The notes beneath the pieces were generated by a model, which searched no databases, was not told the origin of the DNA, and was given only the letters and a program-made list of their open reading frames with translations. DNA of 64,000 bases from the NCBI GenBank assembly GCA_026545225.1, contig CM048847.1, forward strand, positions 3,162,001-3,226,000, written 5' to 3'. The position numbers were made by a program, and so were the translations under genes. Shown here in pieces: positions 34,082-47,800 of the stretch; the first letter of the stretch is position 1, and every line of letters begins with the position of its first letter. This stretch comes from Cornus controversa. Taxonomy: Eukaryota > Streptophyta > Magnoliopsida > Cornales > Cornaceae.

Positions 34082-37000
34082 TCAAGTAGAAAATAACTCA
34101 GGATATTTTGAGCGGACTTCTTGTTCTCGCTCCCACGTAGCGTCCTCGACTCCGTGATGTCTCCAAAGCACTTTAACCAATGGAATCGTCTTGCCTCGAA
34201 GCACTTGCTCCCTAGCATCCAAAACTTGTACCGGTCTCTCCTCGTAAGACACATCCTCCTCCACCTCAAGATCTGTCCAATCTAACACATGTGAAGGATC
34301 CGGCTCATACTTTCTCAACATCGAAACGTGAAAAGTATTGTGCACACTTGACAATTGCGGTGGTAATGCCAAGCGGTATGCAACCTCACCCACTCGATCC
34401 AATATCTCGAATGGACCGATAAACCGTGGGGCTAGCTTTCCGCTACGCCCAAACCTCATCAAACCCCGTCGTGGTGAGACCTTCAAGAAGACATGGTCCC
34501 CCACCTCAAATGCTAAAGGCCTCCGCCTTCTGTCAGCATAGCTTTTCTGACGACTCTGAGCCGTAAGCAAACGCTGCCGTATAATCTTAATCTTTTCTGT
34601 AGTCTCTCTGACTATATCTGGCCCCAAAGCCACTGTCTCACCGACCTCTGTCCAACAAACTGGCGACCTACAAGGTCTACCATACAAGGCCTCAAATGGA
34701 GCCATCTCAATACTAGCTTGGTAGCTATTATTGTATGCAAACTCCACCAATGGAAGGTGATCCTCCCAACTGCCTCGAAAATCAAGTGCACATGCTCTAA
34801 GCATATCCTCCAAAATCTGTATAGTACGCTCCGACTGACCATCTGTCTGGGGATGGAAAGCCGTACTGAAATGGAGTTCCGTATCAAGTGCAGCCTGAAA
34901 ACTCTGCCAAAACCGTGATGTGAATCTCGGATCTCTATCAGAAACAATGGAAACTGGCACTCCATGCAGTCTCACAATCTGATCAATATACAACCGACTA
35001 AGAGCATCCACATCATCTGTCACTCGAATAGGGAGGAAATGAGCCACCTTGGTCAATCTATCCACAATGACCCAAACTGCATCATGACTCCTCCTCGTCC
35101 TAGGTAACCCCGTCACAAAGTCCATAGTGACGTGTTCCCATTTCCACATAGCTACCGGTAAAGGCTGTAACAAACCTGCAGGTCTCTGATGCTCGGCCTT
35201 CACTTGTTGACAAGTGAGGCACCTCGCCACAAACCGTGCGACGTCCTTTTTCATGCCCTTCCACCAATACTGTCTACGAAGGTTGTGGTACATTTTGGTA
35301 CCACCGGGATGTACTGCAAGTCTGGAGCTATGAAACTCCCTCAGGACCTCATCCCTACAAGCCAATGGAACAACCATTCTGCCTCTGAACCTCAGACCTC
35401 CGTCTGAATGGATAACCCAATCCTCCACTGCCTCGCTACCTGTAATCTGAGTGCGAATGCTCTCTAACTCTGTGTCATGCCTCTGCTCCTCAACCACCCT
35501 ACTCACTAGAGTTGGTTGCGCTATGAGTGTGAACAAAGTGGCATGTCCATCACTCTCACTAAAGCACAATCCCATTTCTGAGATGTCTTCCATCATCTTC
35601 CATTCACGAACGGCGATGTTAGCCAAAGTACCATGTGATTTCCTGCTCAATGCATCGGCAACCACATTAGCCTTCCCCGGGTGATACTGAAGATCAAAGT
35701 TGTAGTCTTCCATGTATTCAACCCATCTCCTCTGTCTCATATTCAAGTCCTTTTGCGTAAAAAGGTACTTCAAGCTCTTATGATCGGAGAAAACCTCAAA
35801 CTTCTCTCCATAGAGATAATGCCTCCACGTTTTCAAAGCAAAAATTACCGCCGCCAACTCCAAGTCATGAGTCGGGTAATTCTGCTCGTGGATCTTCAAC
35901 TGTCGGGAACCATATGCAACAACCCTCTCGGTCTGCATCAATACACACCCCAAACCATCCCGTGAAGCATCACAGTAGATGACATAACCCAAACCGCGCT
36001 CGGGAATAATCAATATTGGAGCACTAGTCAATCTACGCTTCAATTCCATAAAGGAATGCTCGCAAGCCTCGTTCCACTCAAACTTAACTCCTTTACGAGT
36101 AAGTTTGGTCATCGGCGCCGCTAACTTCGAAAAGTCCTTCACGAAACGCCGGTAGTATCCTGCCAATCCCAAGAAGCTACGTATCTCAAATACGTTCTTA
36201 GGCCTCTCCCAATCCATTACCGCTTCAATCTTAGAAGGGTCTACAGATACTCCTCCTTCTGACACCACGTGTCCTAGGAACTTTACCTCCGTTAGCCAAA
36301 ATTCACATTTTTCGAATTTGGCATACAAACGGTGCTCTCTCAATGTCTGTAACACTGTCCTCAAATGGATCTCATGCTCTTCCATAGAAGAAGAATACAC
36401 AAGAATGTCGTCCACGAAGACCACCACAAACCTATCCAAGTACACCCTGAATATCCGGTTCATCAAATCCATGAACGCTGCTGGTGCGTTCGTCAAACCA
36501 AATGGCATCACTAGAAACTCATAGTGGCCATATCTAGTCCGAAAAGCTGTCTTCGGAATGTCCTCTTCCCTTACCCTCAACTGGTAATACCCCGACCTCA
36601 AGTCGATCTTCGAAAAACAAGTCGAACCCTTAAGCTGATCAAACAAGTCATCTATCCTTGGCAAAGGATACTTGTTCTTAATCGTTGCTTGGTTCAACTT
36701 ACGATAGTCTATGCATAACCGTAAAGATCCGTCCTTCTTTTTAGCGAAAAGGACCGGAGCTCCCCAAGGCGATGTACTAGGTCGTACAAATCCCTTATCC
36801 AACAATTCTTGCAATTGATCTTTCAACTCCATCAACTCTGCCGGTGCCATCCGACACGGTGCCATAGAGATAGGCGCTGTACCAGGAGCAAGATCAATGC
36901 TAAACACAACATCTCTCATCGGAGGCAACTCTGTCAAGTCCTCCGGAAACACATCCACAAACTCTCTAACCACCGGTGGAAATCCTCCACTAGTCACAAT

Positions 37001-38695
37001 CGCATCCTCCTCGGCTAACAAGCTAGCTAGGAAATATCCAACCCCGTTCCTCACACAGGAACCAAGTAGAGACGGAACGTAGAAATCATCCCGTTCTCCC
37101 ACAAAATAAAAGCAATCACCCTCGGGTGTGCACACTGTCACTCTCCTACGGAGACAATCAATCGTGGCTCTAAATGTAGATAGCCAGTCCATGCCTAGAA
37201 TGACATCGAAAGTGGTCATGTCTAGCAACACAAAGTCGAACACTAGTCGACGCCCAGCAACCTCGATCTCGCAAGACCGACACACACTATCCAGGGTAAC
37301 CCTACCCCCAACTGGTGTATCAATGGACAATGGTGACTCCAGTGATGACACCCGCAGCCCCAAGGCACAAGCAAATGCAACAGATATGAATGAATGTGAT
37401 GCACCTGAATCTATCAACACCCTAGCCCACGAGCTAGAAACCAGGAAAATACCTCTGACCACTGACGGTCCCGGTACATCCTCTGCCGGAGCAAGCGTGA
37501 ACACACGGCCCCGTGACTGCTGCCCAGTCCCCTGTAACCCTGACTGCTGACTAGAAGTAGGCGTGGAACCTCTCGCTACCCGAGATCCCTGTACAGAATG
37601 CGCTGGATGAGGTGACGGTAATGTCCTGAAACTAGACTGTACCGTAGCTGTCGGCCCAGCCCTCTGCTGAGTCCCCATACCACTCGGTGTACTCTGTCTC
37701 TGTGGACAGTTGGCCCTAACATGGCCAGATTGCTTGCAATGAAAGCATACCCGTTCCCCCACCGAAGCCACCGGCACAGATGCCACTATTTGCCTCTGAG
37801 GGCACTCAGAACGAAAATGGCCAGACTGCTGGCAATGATAGCACACAACTGTGGATCGTGCAGATCCAGTAGGTAAGGACAATGAAGGTACTGGGCGAGT
37901 CTGCTGCTGCCCCTGTGAACCTGATCTGCCTTCCCTATTCCTTTTCCTCCCATGACCACTCGAAGAGGTACCCGTACCCTTAGCTTGCTGTCTAGAGTCC
38001 CACAACCTCTGAGTGTCTCTGTCATCCTCCTCAGCCACCAAGGCTCTATCAACCACCTCACTGTAGGTCCTCAAACCCAAGATGGACACCCTCTTTCTGA
38101 GAGAGGTTTTCAGTCCCTTCACAAACTTTTTCACCTTTAGCTCTTCATTAGCTACCATTTCCGGGGCAAAACGAGCCAAAGATGTAAACTTGGTCTCGTA
38201 CCCCATCACATCCAAGTCCCCTTGGACTAAGTCTATGAACTCTTGCCTCATCCGGTCTTTCACCGAAGCCGGAAAGAACTTGTCAAAGAATAAACCCTTA
38301 AAGGTTTCCCAATCCATAGTCTCGATATTGTGGACATTCCCGATGAATTGCCACCACCGATCTGCTTCCCCTTGTAAGTGAAGCGCCGCTACACCCACTT
38401 TCAAATCCTCATCGATTGCAAGAGCAACCATGAGTTTGTGAGTTTGGTCTATCCAATTCTCAGCCACAAGTGGATCACGTACGCCATCAAAAGTAGGCGG
38501 CTTAAATTTCACATATTCCTTCATTGCCATCATCTGTCGGCTCAAGGCAACCCTAGGCAATGCCTGAACCTCCTCTTCCCTGGCTTCCCTAGCCATTCTT
38601 CTCATAGTATCAGCCATGTCACGCATAAATTGCGTTCCATCAGTTGGCTCCTGAGGAGCATTAGCGCCAATGTCTCGCGCTCTTCTTGGAGGCAT
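34082..38695 (-). CDS. Gag-pol polyprotein of Tekay-type chromovirus (1537 aa)
   Basis: A single frame encodes all proteins needed for retrotransposition in trans or cis. Residues about 50-230 are the gag capsid-like region with Trp-rich GEADRWW. Two CCHC zinc knuckles follow at 285-298 and 317-330. Retropepsin has DSG at 429-431. Reverse transcriptase covers about 615-800, with CIDYRKLNQ near 662 and FVDD at 760-763. RNase H has Asp909, Glu946 and Asp971. Integrase has an HHCC finger (His1122, His1129, Cys1159, Cys1162) and catalytic Asp1192, Asp1253 and Glu1289 spaced as in the family. A GPF-type module lies near 1420-1430 and a chromodomain-like end at about 1485-1535, which in this family directs integration to heterochromatin. 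The start Met (MPPRRARD) lies about 260 bp after the 5' LTR. The frame appears whole. Confidence 0.95.
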   Translation of the reverse strand: MPPRRARDIGANAPQEPTDGTQFMRDMADTMRRMAREAREEEVQALPRVALSRQMMAMKEYVKFKPPTFDGVRDPLVAENWIDQTHKLMVALAIDEDLKVGVAALHLQGEADRWWQFIGNVHNIETMDWETFKGLFFDKFFPASVKDRMRQEFIDLVQGDLDVMGYETKFTSLARFAPEMVANEELKVKKFVKGLKTSLRKRVSILGLRTYSEVVDRALVAEEDDRDTQRLWDSRQQAKGTGTSSSGHGRKRNREGRSGSQGQQQTRPVPSLSLPTGSARSTVVCYHCQQSGHFRSECPQRQIVASVPVASVGERVCFHCKQSGHVRANCPQRQSTPSGMGTQQRAGPTATVQSSFRTLPSPHPAHSVQGSRVARGSTPTSSQQSGLQGTGQQSRGRVFTLAPAEDVPGPSVVRGIFLVSSSWARVLIDSGASHSFISVAFACALGLRVSSLESPLSIDTPVGGRVTLDSVCRSCEIEVAGRRLVFDFVLLDMTTFDVILGMDWLSTFRATIDCLRRRVTVCTPEGDCFYFVGERDDFYVPSLLGSCVRNGVGYFLASLLAEEDAIVTSGGFPPVVREFVDVFPEDLTELPPMRDVVFSIDLAPGTAPISMAPCRMAPAELMELKDQLQELLDKGFVRPSTSPWGAPVLFAKKKDGSLRLCIDYRKLNQATIKNKYPLPRIDDLFDQLKGSTCFSKIDLRSGYYQLRVREEDIPKTAFRTRYGHYEFLVMPFGLTNAPAAFMDLMNRIFRVYLDRFVVVFVDDILVYSSSMEEHEIHLRTVLQTLREHRLYAKFEKCEFWLTEVKFLGHVVSEGGVSVDPSKIEAVMDWERPKNVFEIRSFLGLAGYYRRFVKDFSKLAAPMTKLTRKGVKFEWNEACEHSFMELKRRLTSAPILIIPERGLGYVIYCDASRDGLGCVLMQTERVVAYGSRQLKIHEQNYPTHDLELAAVIFALKTWRHYLYGEKFEVFSDHKSLKYLFTQKDLNMRQRRWVEYMEDYNFDLQYHPGKANVVADALSRKSHGTLANIAVREWKMMEDISEMGLCFSESDGHATLFTLIAQPTLVSRVVEEQRHDTELESIRTQITGSEAVEDWVIHSDGGLRFRGRMVVPLACRDEVLREFHSSRLAVHPGGTKMYHNLRRQYWWKGMKKDVARFVARCLTCQQVKAEHQRPAGLLQPLPVAMWKWEHVTMDFVTGLPRTRRSHDAVWVIVDRLTKVAHFLPIRVTDDVDALSRLYIDQIVRLHGVPVSIVSDRDPRFTSRFWQSFQAALDTELHFSTAFHPQTDGQSERTIQILEDMLRACALDFRGSWEDHLPLVEFAYNNSYQASIEMAPFEALYGRPCRSPVCWTEVGETVALGPDIVRETTEKIKIIRQRLLTAQSRQKSYADRRRRPLAFEVGDHVFLKVSPRRGLMRFGRSGKLAPRFIGPFEILDRVGEVAYRLALPPQLSSVHNTFHVSMLRKYEPDPSHVLDWTDLEVEEDVSYEERPVQVLDAREQVLRGKTIPLVKVLWRHHGVEDATWEREQEVRSKYPELFST

Positions 38696-38956
38696 TTCTT
38701 TCTATATGCACAACAAGAAAAATTAAGTCCAACAAATTTGCACTTCTCACACATATCCATCATGCTTACATATGCCATGTCAATTTAATCCACAAAAGCA
38801 TGTTATAAAAATATAAGCATACATCAAGTTCCACATAAGCAATTTACAACCTCAAGTTCAAATCCTTATATTCCACTCCTTAACCTCAAGTGACTACAAA
38901 ATCAAGTTTCACCCTTCGTCCCTAGGTATTCCAACCTAGTGCTCTGATACCATTCC
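38696..38956 (-). other. Untranslated leader between 5' LTR and gag
   Basis: 261 bp with no frame of note. It holds the primer site and, beside it, the hairpin CTAGGT-hexaloop-ACCTAG (38922-38939). Confidence 0.8.
38941..38952 (-). other. Primer-binding site for tRNA-iMet
   Basis: GCTCTGATACCA on the + strand is TGGTATCAGAGC on the element's strand, starting four bases after the 5' LTR end. It is identical to the site in element X. Confidence 0.95.
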
Positions 38957-41812
38957 TGTAACGCCCCGATCCCCCGTCTCCCGGGCAACCGGAGGTTAAC
39001 CCGTCCATTAGTCCCAATGGACCCTCATTACCCTTATTCCCCGCGGAAGCTTAACCAAATTCTTGCATATGAATGCACACAAATCCATCTTAACCAACCC
39101 CCATGGGCCCTACATCAAATAACACACCTTAGTGAACATTTACACGCCCACACTTTTAAGAATCACTCACTTTCGAGCCTCAAAACTTTCTGTGATTGGA
39201 ATATGGAACTGAGACTTACTCCATTGGATAGAGAATCCAAAAATACTCAAGTTCAAAAAAAACCACGCTCAATTCCGATCTAGAACGAAGAAATCACGTC
39301 AAAATGAAGTTTTGGAAAAAGCTGTGAATAGTAATTTCGATTAATCGAAAATGGACTTCGATTGATCGAAATTAAATTTCGATTAATCGAAATTCTTGCG
39401 AAATTTTCACCCTCTCGGGACCTCAGACCTGCAATATTTCGATTGATCGAAACTGGGACTTCGATTGATCGAAATTCTCTGTATCTGGACTCTAAAAATC
39501 ACCATAAATCATCACCCTTTCGATCAATCGAAATGGGGGTTTCGATTGATCGAAATAGGCATCTCGATTGATCGAAATGCACTACCCGGGACCTCCAACA
39601 ACCATGTATATGATTCATTTGAAGCCCAATCAACATCCTATCATCCTAGAACCCCTCAAACATGATTAAGAACATAAATGGAAGGTTCCAACATCAATCA
39701 AACTCTCAAGATCACATCCATAATTGAATTATACATCAAAATGAATCATTTTCCTCCACAACCACACTTCATTCACAATAAAGGCATCCTCAAATGAACA
39801 AGATGCCACCATGGGCGTTACATATATTAAACCGTTGTCTTTTCACACCCAACAAGTTTAAAATCCCATACATACATCCAAATTACATATGTCCAAAGTA
39901 CAACCACAACAAAAAGGGAAGTCACATGCCACAAGCCGGCATGGATAGCCACAAAAATGATCAAAACTCAAAAGATAGCAAAACCACCACTAGAGCTCCA
40001 CTTGGACACTCATGTCCCATCCGTCATCGGCGCTTTATCTGTAAAAGAGTTTATAATAAAGGGGTGAGCACCACTGCGGCTCAGTAAAGGTTTCCCAACC
40101 CTTCTAAGTGCCGACCCGACACGACCGACATGGAATGCATATGAATACACTACATGCCACGTCCACAATCTCACAAACACATCAATAATAGCAATTAAAG
40201 AGGATTGCACATATGAAGAATCATGTATAACATGTTCAAACATAAAAGCATTAAAGTGAGTAAATGCTCTCTCTCTCGGTCCTCATCCGATGCCCTACAT
40301 GATTGGTCCGCTCCGAGGATCATGTAACCTTGGACAACTCCGATAACATCCAATGACCGGGACAACTCCGAAGGGTCATTCTACCATAGCAATATATGGG
40401 ATTGCCATAGAGTGAGGGGGCAACTCCGAGGCTCACGACTCATGGACATTCTCCGATAATCATCCTATGACCGGGACAACTCCGAAAGGTCATTAGTATT
40501 GGACATACTCCGATCCTAGGCATTAAGCCTTAGTATGGCGGGTCCACTCCGAGGGCCATACATAGTGGATAATTTTACCACCTTTCACAACACGGTTGGA
40601 CTACTCCGAAGCCCCGTGTACCTCTTTTGCGTCATTTTTCCCGCAACTTCCCACATATGCAATATGAATGCATAAACACATGATATTTTGTTTTCATGCT
40701 CAACTCATGCTCATTGATACTAAAAAGAAGTAATAAGCATATTTTTCATCACCACATACCACATATAGCACATATATGTAAAACACATGCATATATCATC
40801 TCATATGCATACAACGTCAAAATTAGCATATTTTACTCATGCTACATTCAATGCATAATTTTAGCACATAGAACTAAACATGCATTCAACAACCACATTC
40901 CCACATATAATCATATATATGACACTTGGTACACATTTTTCCACATATACATCAAATTGAGCACATAATGCCTATGTATCAATTTCTTGCACTCATATAC
41001 TTCAAACCCACATGCCACCACCAACACAATATACACAATTGTGAAAAGATAGGACTCTAGAGAAGAAGAAAACATAACTTTCTACACCTCTCACCATCCT
41101 AAAGCATGTGAAACACAACCTACACCTCTCTTCTTCACCCGAAACCCTAGAATCGACAATTAGAAGAGAAGAAGAACCCCTACCTCGAAAATGAAGGCCT
41201 TTCAAGCACTTCACCAATTTTCCAGCGGAGTCTACCTTGCCGAATAACCACTTTGTTCGGTTCAAAGGGAAGCCCTAGCCGTCCCCTACGTATCTCCCTC
41301 CTTCGGCGAGTCTTGAATCTAAGCCGAACGGGTCCGAAATGTAGAGAGAAGGGAGAGCTATGAAGATGGAGAGCTTTAGAGAGAGAAAGAGGCGTGAGAT
41401 ATGGCTGGGACTCTCAGCCACTGATATTTAAAATATCTAGGGTTTGCAAAAAAACCAAAATGCCCTCGGGCCACTTAACGTACCTTCCCGGACTCCTTTT
41501 TCGATTCCGAAAACTCCTACGGTCTCGAAATCACTTCCTCTACTCTCTAAATATTTCATCTCATCCATTCTCAAAAGTAAATATTTTCAAGAATTTTCCG
41601 GATTTCCGGGCCCACTTAAGTCGCACCTCGGGCCCCGGTTTGACCAAAAAGTCAAACTTCTCCAATTCTCTCGAAAACTTCCCAAAACCTTAAAAACACT
41701 TCCCAAACATGTTTCCCACACTCAAAACATGTTAAACACCACTCAAAATGCATTTATGGCAATTATAATGCGAAAAATGCAAAACCGGCCAAAATTGGTC
41801 ACGTCCTCTACA
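38957..41812 (-). repeat. Tekay element 5' LTR (2856 bp)
   Basis: It begins TGTAACGCCCCG and ends CCTCTACA on the + strand. It has the same contents as the 3' LTR, offset by 7778: palindromes 39334-39580, conserved block about 39924-39953, hairpins 40296-40619 and TATA-like inverted repeat about 41423-41437. About two base differences from the 3' LTR were seen. Confidence 0.97.
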
Positions 41813-44800
41813 TGTCCAAACGGTCGAATTTGGAACAACGCACCATACGGTTGTGATGAAGTTCGGATTGACATGTTCGCCACTTCTTTTGGATGCTTTG
41901 ATGGTCTAATATAGAAAAAAGAAACTTACGATTCTGATTATGGCACGACTTCTCAAGGAATGGGTTTTTGAATCAGAACAACTCAAACTAAACTTGTTTA
42001 AAATCCTTGATAGCTTGGGAATTGTTTCTTTTACTTTTCCAGATGGTTGAAGTTGGCATAGAGCACCATACGGTTGTGATCATTCATGAGTGCAGCAAGG
42101 AATTACTATTTTTGATTCAAGACGTCCTGATGGTTGAATTTGGCATAAAGCAATGTATAATTCTAAGTATGGCACGATTTCACGTGGATTGGGACTTTTC
42201 GAATCAGGACAAGTAAAACGAAACAAGTTCGAAATCGTTGTTGTCATTCTCTATTTTTCTGAACATCCAGATGGTCAATTCTAGCACAAAGCGCCATACG
42301 GTTGTCGTCATGCCTGATTATTGCAAGCAATTGTTCTTTACGACTCAGAACAACTCAAACCAACATGGATGAAGATCGGATCGACATGCTCGTCGTTTCT
42401 TTGGGACGCTTTGATGGTTTTATTTCGAAAAAAAGCATCGTACGATTAGTATTATGGTACGACTTCTCTGGGAATGTGATTTTCTAATCAAAACAAGTCA
42501 AATGAAACAAGTTTAAAATGGTTGGTAGCTTGCTAATTGTTTCCGCTAGATGTCCAAACGGTCGAATTTGGAACAACGCACCATACGGTTGTGATGAAGT
42601 TCGGATTGACATGTTCGCCACTTCTTTTGGATGCTTTGATGGTCTAATATGGAAAAAAGAAACTTACGATTCTGATTATGGCACGATTTCTCAAGGAATG
42701 GGTTTTTGAATCAGAAGAACTCTAACTAAACTTGTTTAAAATCCTTGATAGCTTGGGAATTGTTTCTTTTACTTTTCCAGATGGTTGAAGTTGGCATAGA
42801 GCACCATACGGTTGTGATCATTCATGAGTGCAGCAAGGAATTACTATTTTTGATTCAGGACGTCCTGATGGTTGAATTTGGCATAAAGCAATGTATAATT
42901 CTAAGTATGGCACGATTTCACGTGGATTGGGACTTTTCGAATCAGTACAAGTCAAATGAAACAAGTTCGAAACCGTTGTTGTCATTCTCTATTCTTCTGG
43001 ACATCCAAATGGTCAATTCTAGCACAAAGCGCCATACGGTTGTCGTCATGCCTGATTATTGCAAGCAATTGTTCTTTACGACTCAGAACAACTCAAACCA
43101 ACATGGATGAAGATCGGATCGACATGCTCGTCGTTTCTTTGGGGCGCTTTGATGGTTTTATTTAGAAAAAAAGCATCGTACGATTAGTATTATGGTACGA
43201 CTTCTCTGGGAATGTGATTTTCTAATCAAAACAACTCAAATGAAACAAGTTTAAAATGGTTGGTAGCTTGCTAATTGTTTCCGCTAGATGTCCAAACGGT
43301 CGAATTTGGAACAACGCACCATACGGTTGTGATGAAGTTCGGATTGACATGTTCGCCACTTCTTTTGGATGCTTTGATGGTCTAATATAGAAAAAAGAAA
43401 CTTACGATTCTGATTATGGCACGACTTCTCAAGGAATGGGTTTTTGAATCAGAACAACTCAAACTAAACTTGTTTAAAATCCTTGATAGCTTGGGAATTG
43501 TTTCTTTTACTTTTCCAGATGGTTGAAGTTGGCATAGAGCACCATACGGTTGTGATCATTCATGAGTGCAGCAAGGAATTACTATTTTTGACTCAGGACG
43601 TCCTGATGGTTGAATTTGACATAAAGCAATGTATAATTCTAAGTATGGCACGATTTCACGTGGATTGGGACTTTTCGAATCAGGACAAGTAAAACGAAAC
43701 AAGTTCGAAACCGTTGTTGTCATTCTCTATTTTTCTGAACATCCAGATGGTCAATTCTAGCACAAAGCGCCATACGGTTGTCGTCATGCCTGATTATTAC
43801 AAGCAATTGTTCTTTTTGACTCAGAACAACTCAAACAAACATGGATGAAGATCGGATCGACATGCTCGTCGTTTCTTTGGGACGCTTTGATGGTTTCATT
43901 TAGAAAAAACCAGCGTACGATTAGTATTATGGCACGACTTTTCTTGGAATGCGGTTTTCGAATCAAAACAACTCAAATGAAACAAGTTTAAAATGGTCGG
44001 TAGCTTGCTAATTGTTTCCTTTAGATGTCCAAACGGTCGAACTTGGAACGAAGCACCATACGGATGTGATGAAGATCAGATTGACATGTTCGTCACTTCT
44101 TTTGGATGCTTTGATGGTCTAATATGGAAAAAAGAAACTTACGATTCTGATTATGGCATGACTTCTCAAGGAATGGGTTTTTGAATCAGAAGAACTCAAA
44201 CTAAACTTGTTTAAAATCCTTGATAGCTTGGGAATTGTTTCTTTTACTTTTCCAGATGGTTGAAGTTGGCATAGAGCACCATACGGTTGTGATCATTCAT
44301 GAGTGCAGCAAGGAATTACTATTTTTGATTCAGGATGTCCTGATGGTTGAATTTGGCATAAAGCAATGTATAATTCTAAGTATGGCACGATTTCACATGG
44401 ATTGGACTTTTCGAATCAGGACAAGTAAAACGAAACAAGTTCGAAATCGTTGTTGTCATTCTCTATTTTTCTGAACATCCAGATGGTCAATTCTAGCACA
44501 AAGCACCATACGGTTGTCGTCATGCCTGATTATTACAAGCAATTACTCTTTTCGACTCAGAACAACTCAAACAAACATGGATGAAGATCGGATCGACATG
44601 CTCGTCGTTTCTTTGGGACGCTTTGATGGTTTCATTTAGAAAAAAGCAGCGTACGATTAGTATTATGGCACGACTTCTCTTGGAATTCGGTTTTCGAATC
44701 AAAACAACTCAAATGAAACAAGTTTAAAATGGTCGGTAGCTTGCTAATTGTTTCCTTTAGATGTCCAAACGGTCGAAATTGGAACGAAGCACCATACGGT

Positions 44801-47800
44801 TGTGATGAAGATCGGATTGACATGTTCGTCACTTCTTTTGGATGCTTTGATGGTCTAATATGGAAAAAAGAAACTTACGATTCTGATTATGGCACGACTT
44901 CTCAAGGAATGGATTTTTGAATCAGAACAACTCAAACTAAACTTGTTTAAAATCCTTGATAGCTTGGGAATTGTTTCTTTTACTTTTCCAGATGGTTGAA
45001 GTTGGCATAGAGCACCATACGGTTGTGATCATTCATGAGTGCAGCAAGGAATTACTATTTTTGATTCAGGATGTCCTGATGGTTGAATTTGGCATAAAGC
45101 AATGTATAATTCTAAGTATGGCACGATTTCACGTGGATTGGACTTTTCGAATCAGGACAAGTAAAATGAAACAAGTTCGAAATCGTTGTTGTCATTCTCT
45201 ATTTTTCTGAACATCCAGATGGTCAATTCTAGCACAAAGCGCCATACGGTTGTCGTCATGCCTGATTATTACAAGCAATTGTTCTTTTCGACTCAGAACA
45301 ACTCAAACAAATATGGATGAAGATCGGATCGACATGCTCGTCGTTTCTTTGGGACGCTTTGATGGTTTCATTTAGAAAAAACCAGCGTACGATTAGTATT
45401 ATGGCACGACTTCTCTTGGAATGCGGTTTTCGAATCAAAACAACTCAAATGAAACAAGTTTAAAATGGTCGGTAGCTTGCTAATTGTTTCCTTTAGATGT
45501 CCAAACGGTCGAACTTGGAACGAAGCACCATACGGTTGTGATGAAGATCGGATTGACATGTTCGTCACTTCTTTTGGATGCTTTGATGGTCTAATATGGA
45601 AAAAAGAAACTTACGATTCTGAATATGGCACGACTTCTCAAGGAATGGGTTTTTGAATCAGAACAACTCAAACTAAACTTGTTTAAAATCCTTGATAGCT
45701 TGGGAATTGTTTCTTTTACTTTTCCAGATGGTTGAAGTTGGCATAGAGCACCATACGGTTGTGATCATTCATGAGTGCAGCAAGGAATTACTATTTTTGA
45801 TTCAGGACGTCCTGATGGTTGAATTTGGCATAAAGCAATGTATAATTCTAAGTATGGCATGATTTCACGTGGATTGGACTTTTCGAATCAGTACAAGTCA
45901 AACGAAACAAGTTCGAAACCGTTGTTGTCATTCTCTATTCTTCTGGACATCCAAATGGTCAATTCTAGCACAAAGCGCCATACGGTTGTCGTCATGCCTG
46001 ATTATTGCAAGCAATTGTTCTTTACCACTCAGAACAACTCAAACCGACATGGATGAAGATCGGATAGACATGGTCGTCGTTTCTTTGGGACGCTTTGATG
46101 GTTTTATTTAGAAAAAAAGCATCGTACGATTAGTATTATGGTACGACTTCTCTGGGAATGTGATTTTCTAATCAAAACAACTCAAATGAAACAAGTTTAA
46201 AATGGTTGGTAGCTTGCTAATTGTTACCGCTAGATGTCCAAACGGTCGAATTTGGAACAACGCACCATACGGTTGTGATGAAGTTCGGATTGACATGTTC
46301 GCCACTTCTTTTGGATGCTTTGATGGTCTAATATAGAAAAAAGAAACTTACGATTCTGATTATGGCACGACTTCTCAAGGAATGGGTTTTTGAATCAGAA
46401 CAACTCAAACTAAACTTGTTTAAAATCCTTGATAGTTTGGGAATTGTTTCTTTTACTTTTCCAGATGGTTGAAGTTGGCATAGAGCACCATACGGTTGTG
46501 ATCATTCATGAGTGCAGCAAGGAATTACTATTTTTGATTCAGGACGTCCTGATGGTTGAATTTGGCATAAAACAATGTATAATTCTAAGTATGGCACGAT
46601 TTCACGTGGATTGAGACTTTTCGAATCAGGACAAGTAAAACGAAACAAGTTCGAAACCGTTGTTGTCATTCTCTATTTTTCTGAACATCCAGATGGTCAA
46701 TTCTAGCACAAAGCGCCATACGGTTGTCGTCATGCCTGATTATTACATGCAATTGTTCTTTTCGACTCAGAACAACTCAAACAAACATGGATGAAGATCG
46801 GATCGACATGCTCGTCGTTTCTTTGGGACGCTTTGATGGTTTCATTTAGAAAAAACCAGCGTACGATTAGTATTATGGCACGACTTCTCTTGGAATGCGG
46901 TTTTCGAATCAAAACAACTCAAATGAAACAAGTTTAAAATGGTCGGTAGCTTGCTAATTGTTTCCTTTAGATGTCCAAACGGTCGAACTTGGAATGAAGC
47001 ACCATACGGATGTGATGAAGATCGGATTGATATGTTCGTCACTTCTTTTGGATGCTTTGATGGTCTAATATGAAAAAAAGAAACTTACGATTCTGATTAT
47101 GGCACGATTTCTCAAGGAATGGGTTTTTGAATCAGAACAACTCAAACTAAACTTGTTTAAAATCCTTGATAGCTTGGGAATTGTTTCTTTTACTTTTCCA
47201 GATGGTTGAAGTTGGCATAGAGCACCATACGGTTGTGATCATTCATGAGTGCAGCAAGGAATTACTATTTTTGATTCAGGACGTCCTGATGGTTGAATTT
47301 GGCATAAAGCAATGTATAATTCTAAGTATGGCACGATTTCACGTGGATTGGGACTTTTCGAATCAGGACAAGTAAAACGAAACAAGTTCGAAACCGTTGT
47401 TGTCATTCTCTATTTTTCTGAACATCCAGATGGTCAATTCTAGCACAAAGCGCCATACGGTTGTCGTCATGCCTGATTATTACAAGCAATTGTTCTTTTC
47501 GACTCAGAACAAGTCAAACAAAAATGGATTAAGATCGGATCGACATGCTCGTCGTTTTTTTGGGACGCTTTGATGGTTTCATTTAGAAAAAACCAGCGTA
47601 TGATTAGTATTATGGCACGACTTCTCTTGGAATGCGGTTTTCGAATCAAAACAACTCAAATGAAACAAGTTTAAAATGGTCGGTAGCTTGCTAATTGTTT
47701 CCTTTAGATGTCCAAACGGTCGAACTTGGAACGAAGCACCATACGGATGTGATGAAGATCGGATTGACATGTTCGTCACTTCTTTTGGATGCTTTGATGG

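Larger units (their letters stand above)
31179..41812 (-). mobile_element. Tekay/Del-type Ty3/gypsy chromovirus, looks whole and very young
   Basis: 10,634 bp flanked by TGTCC. It reads on the minus strand as 5' LTR 41812-38957, primer site 38952-38941, gag-pol 38695-34082, polypurine tract about 34050-34035 and 3' LTR 34034-31179. The LTRs are the same length (2856 bp) with about two differences by eye, implying insertion tens of thousands of years ago at commonly used plant rates. Domain order is protease, reverse transcriptase, RNase H, integrase. That order, plus a C-terminal chromodomain and the long LTRs, points to Tekay/Del. It looks whole. The clade call rests on recalled features, not a tree. 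Confidence 0.95.

Noticed and set aside
34338-38788. Plus-strand frames across the gag-pol region
   Set aside because: They are antisense shadows of the 1537-codon minus-strand frame.
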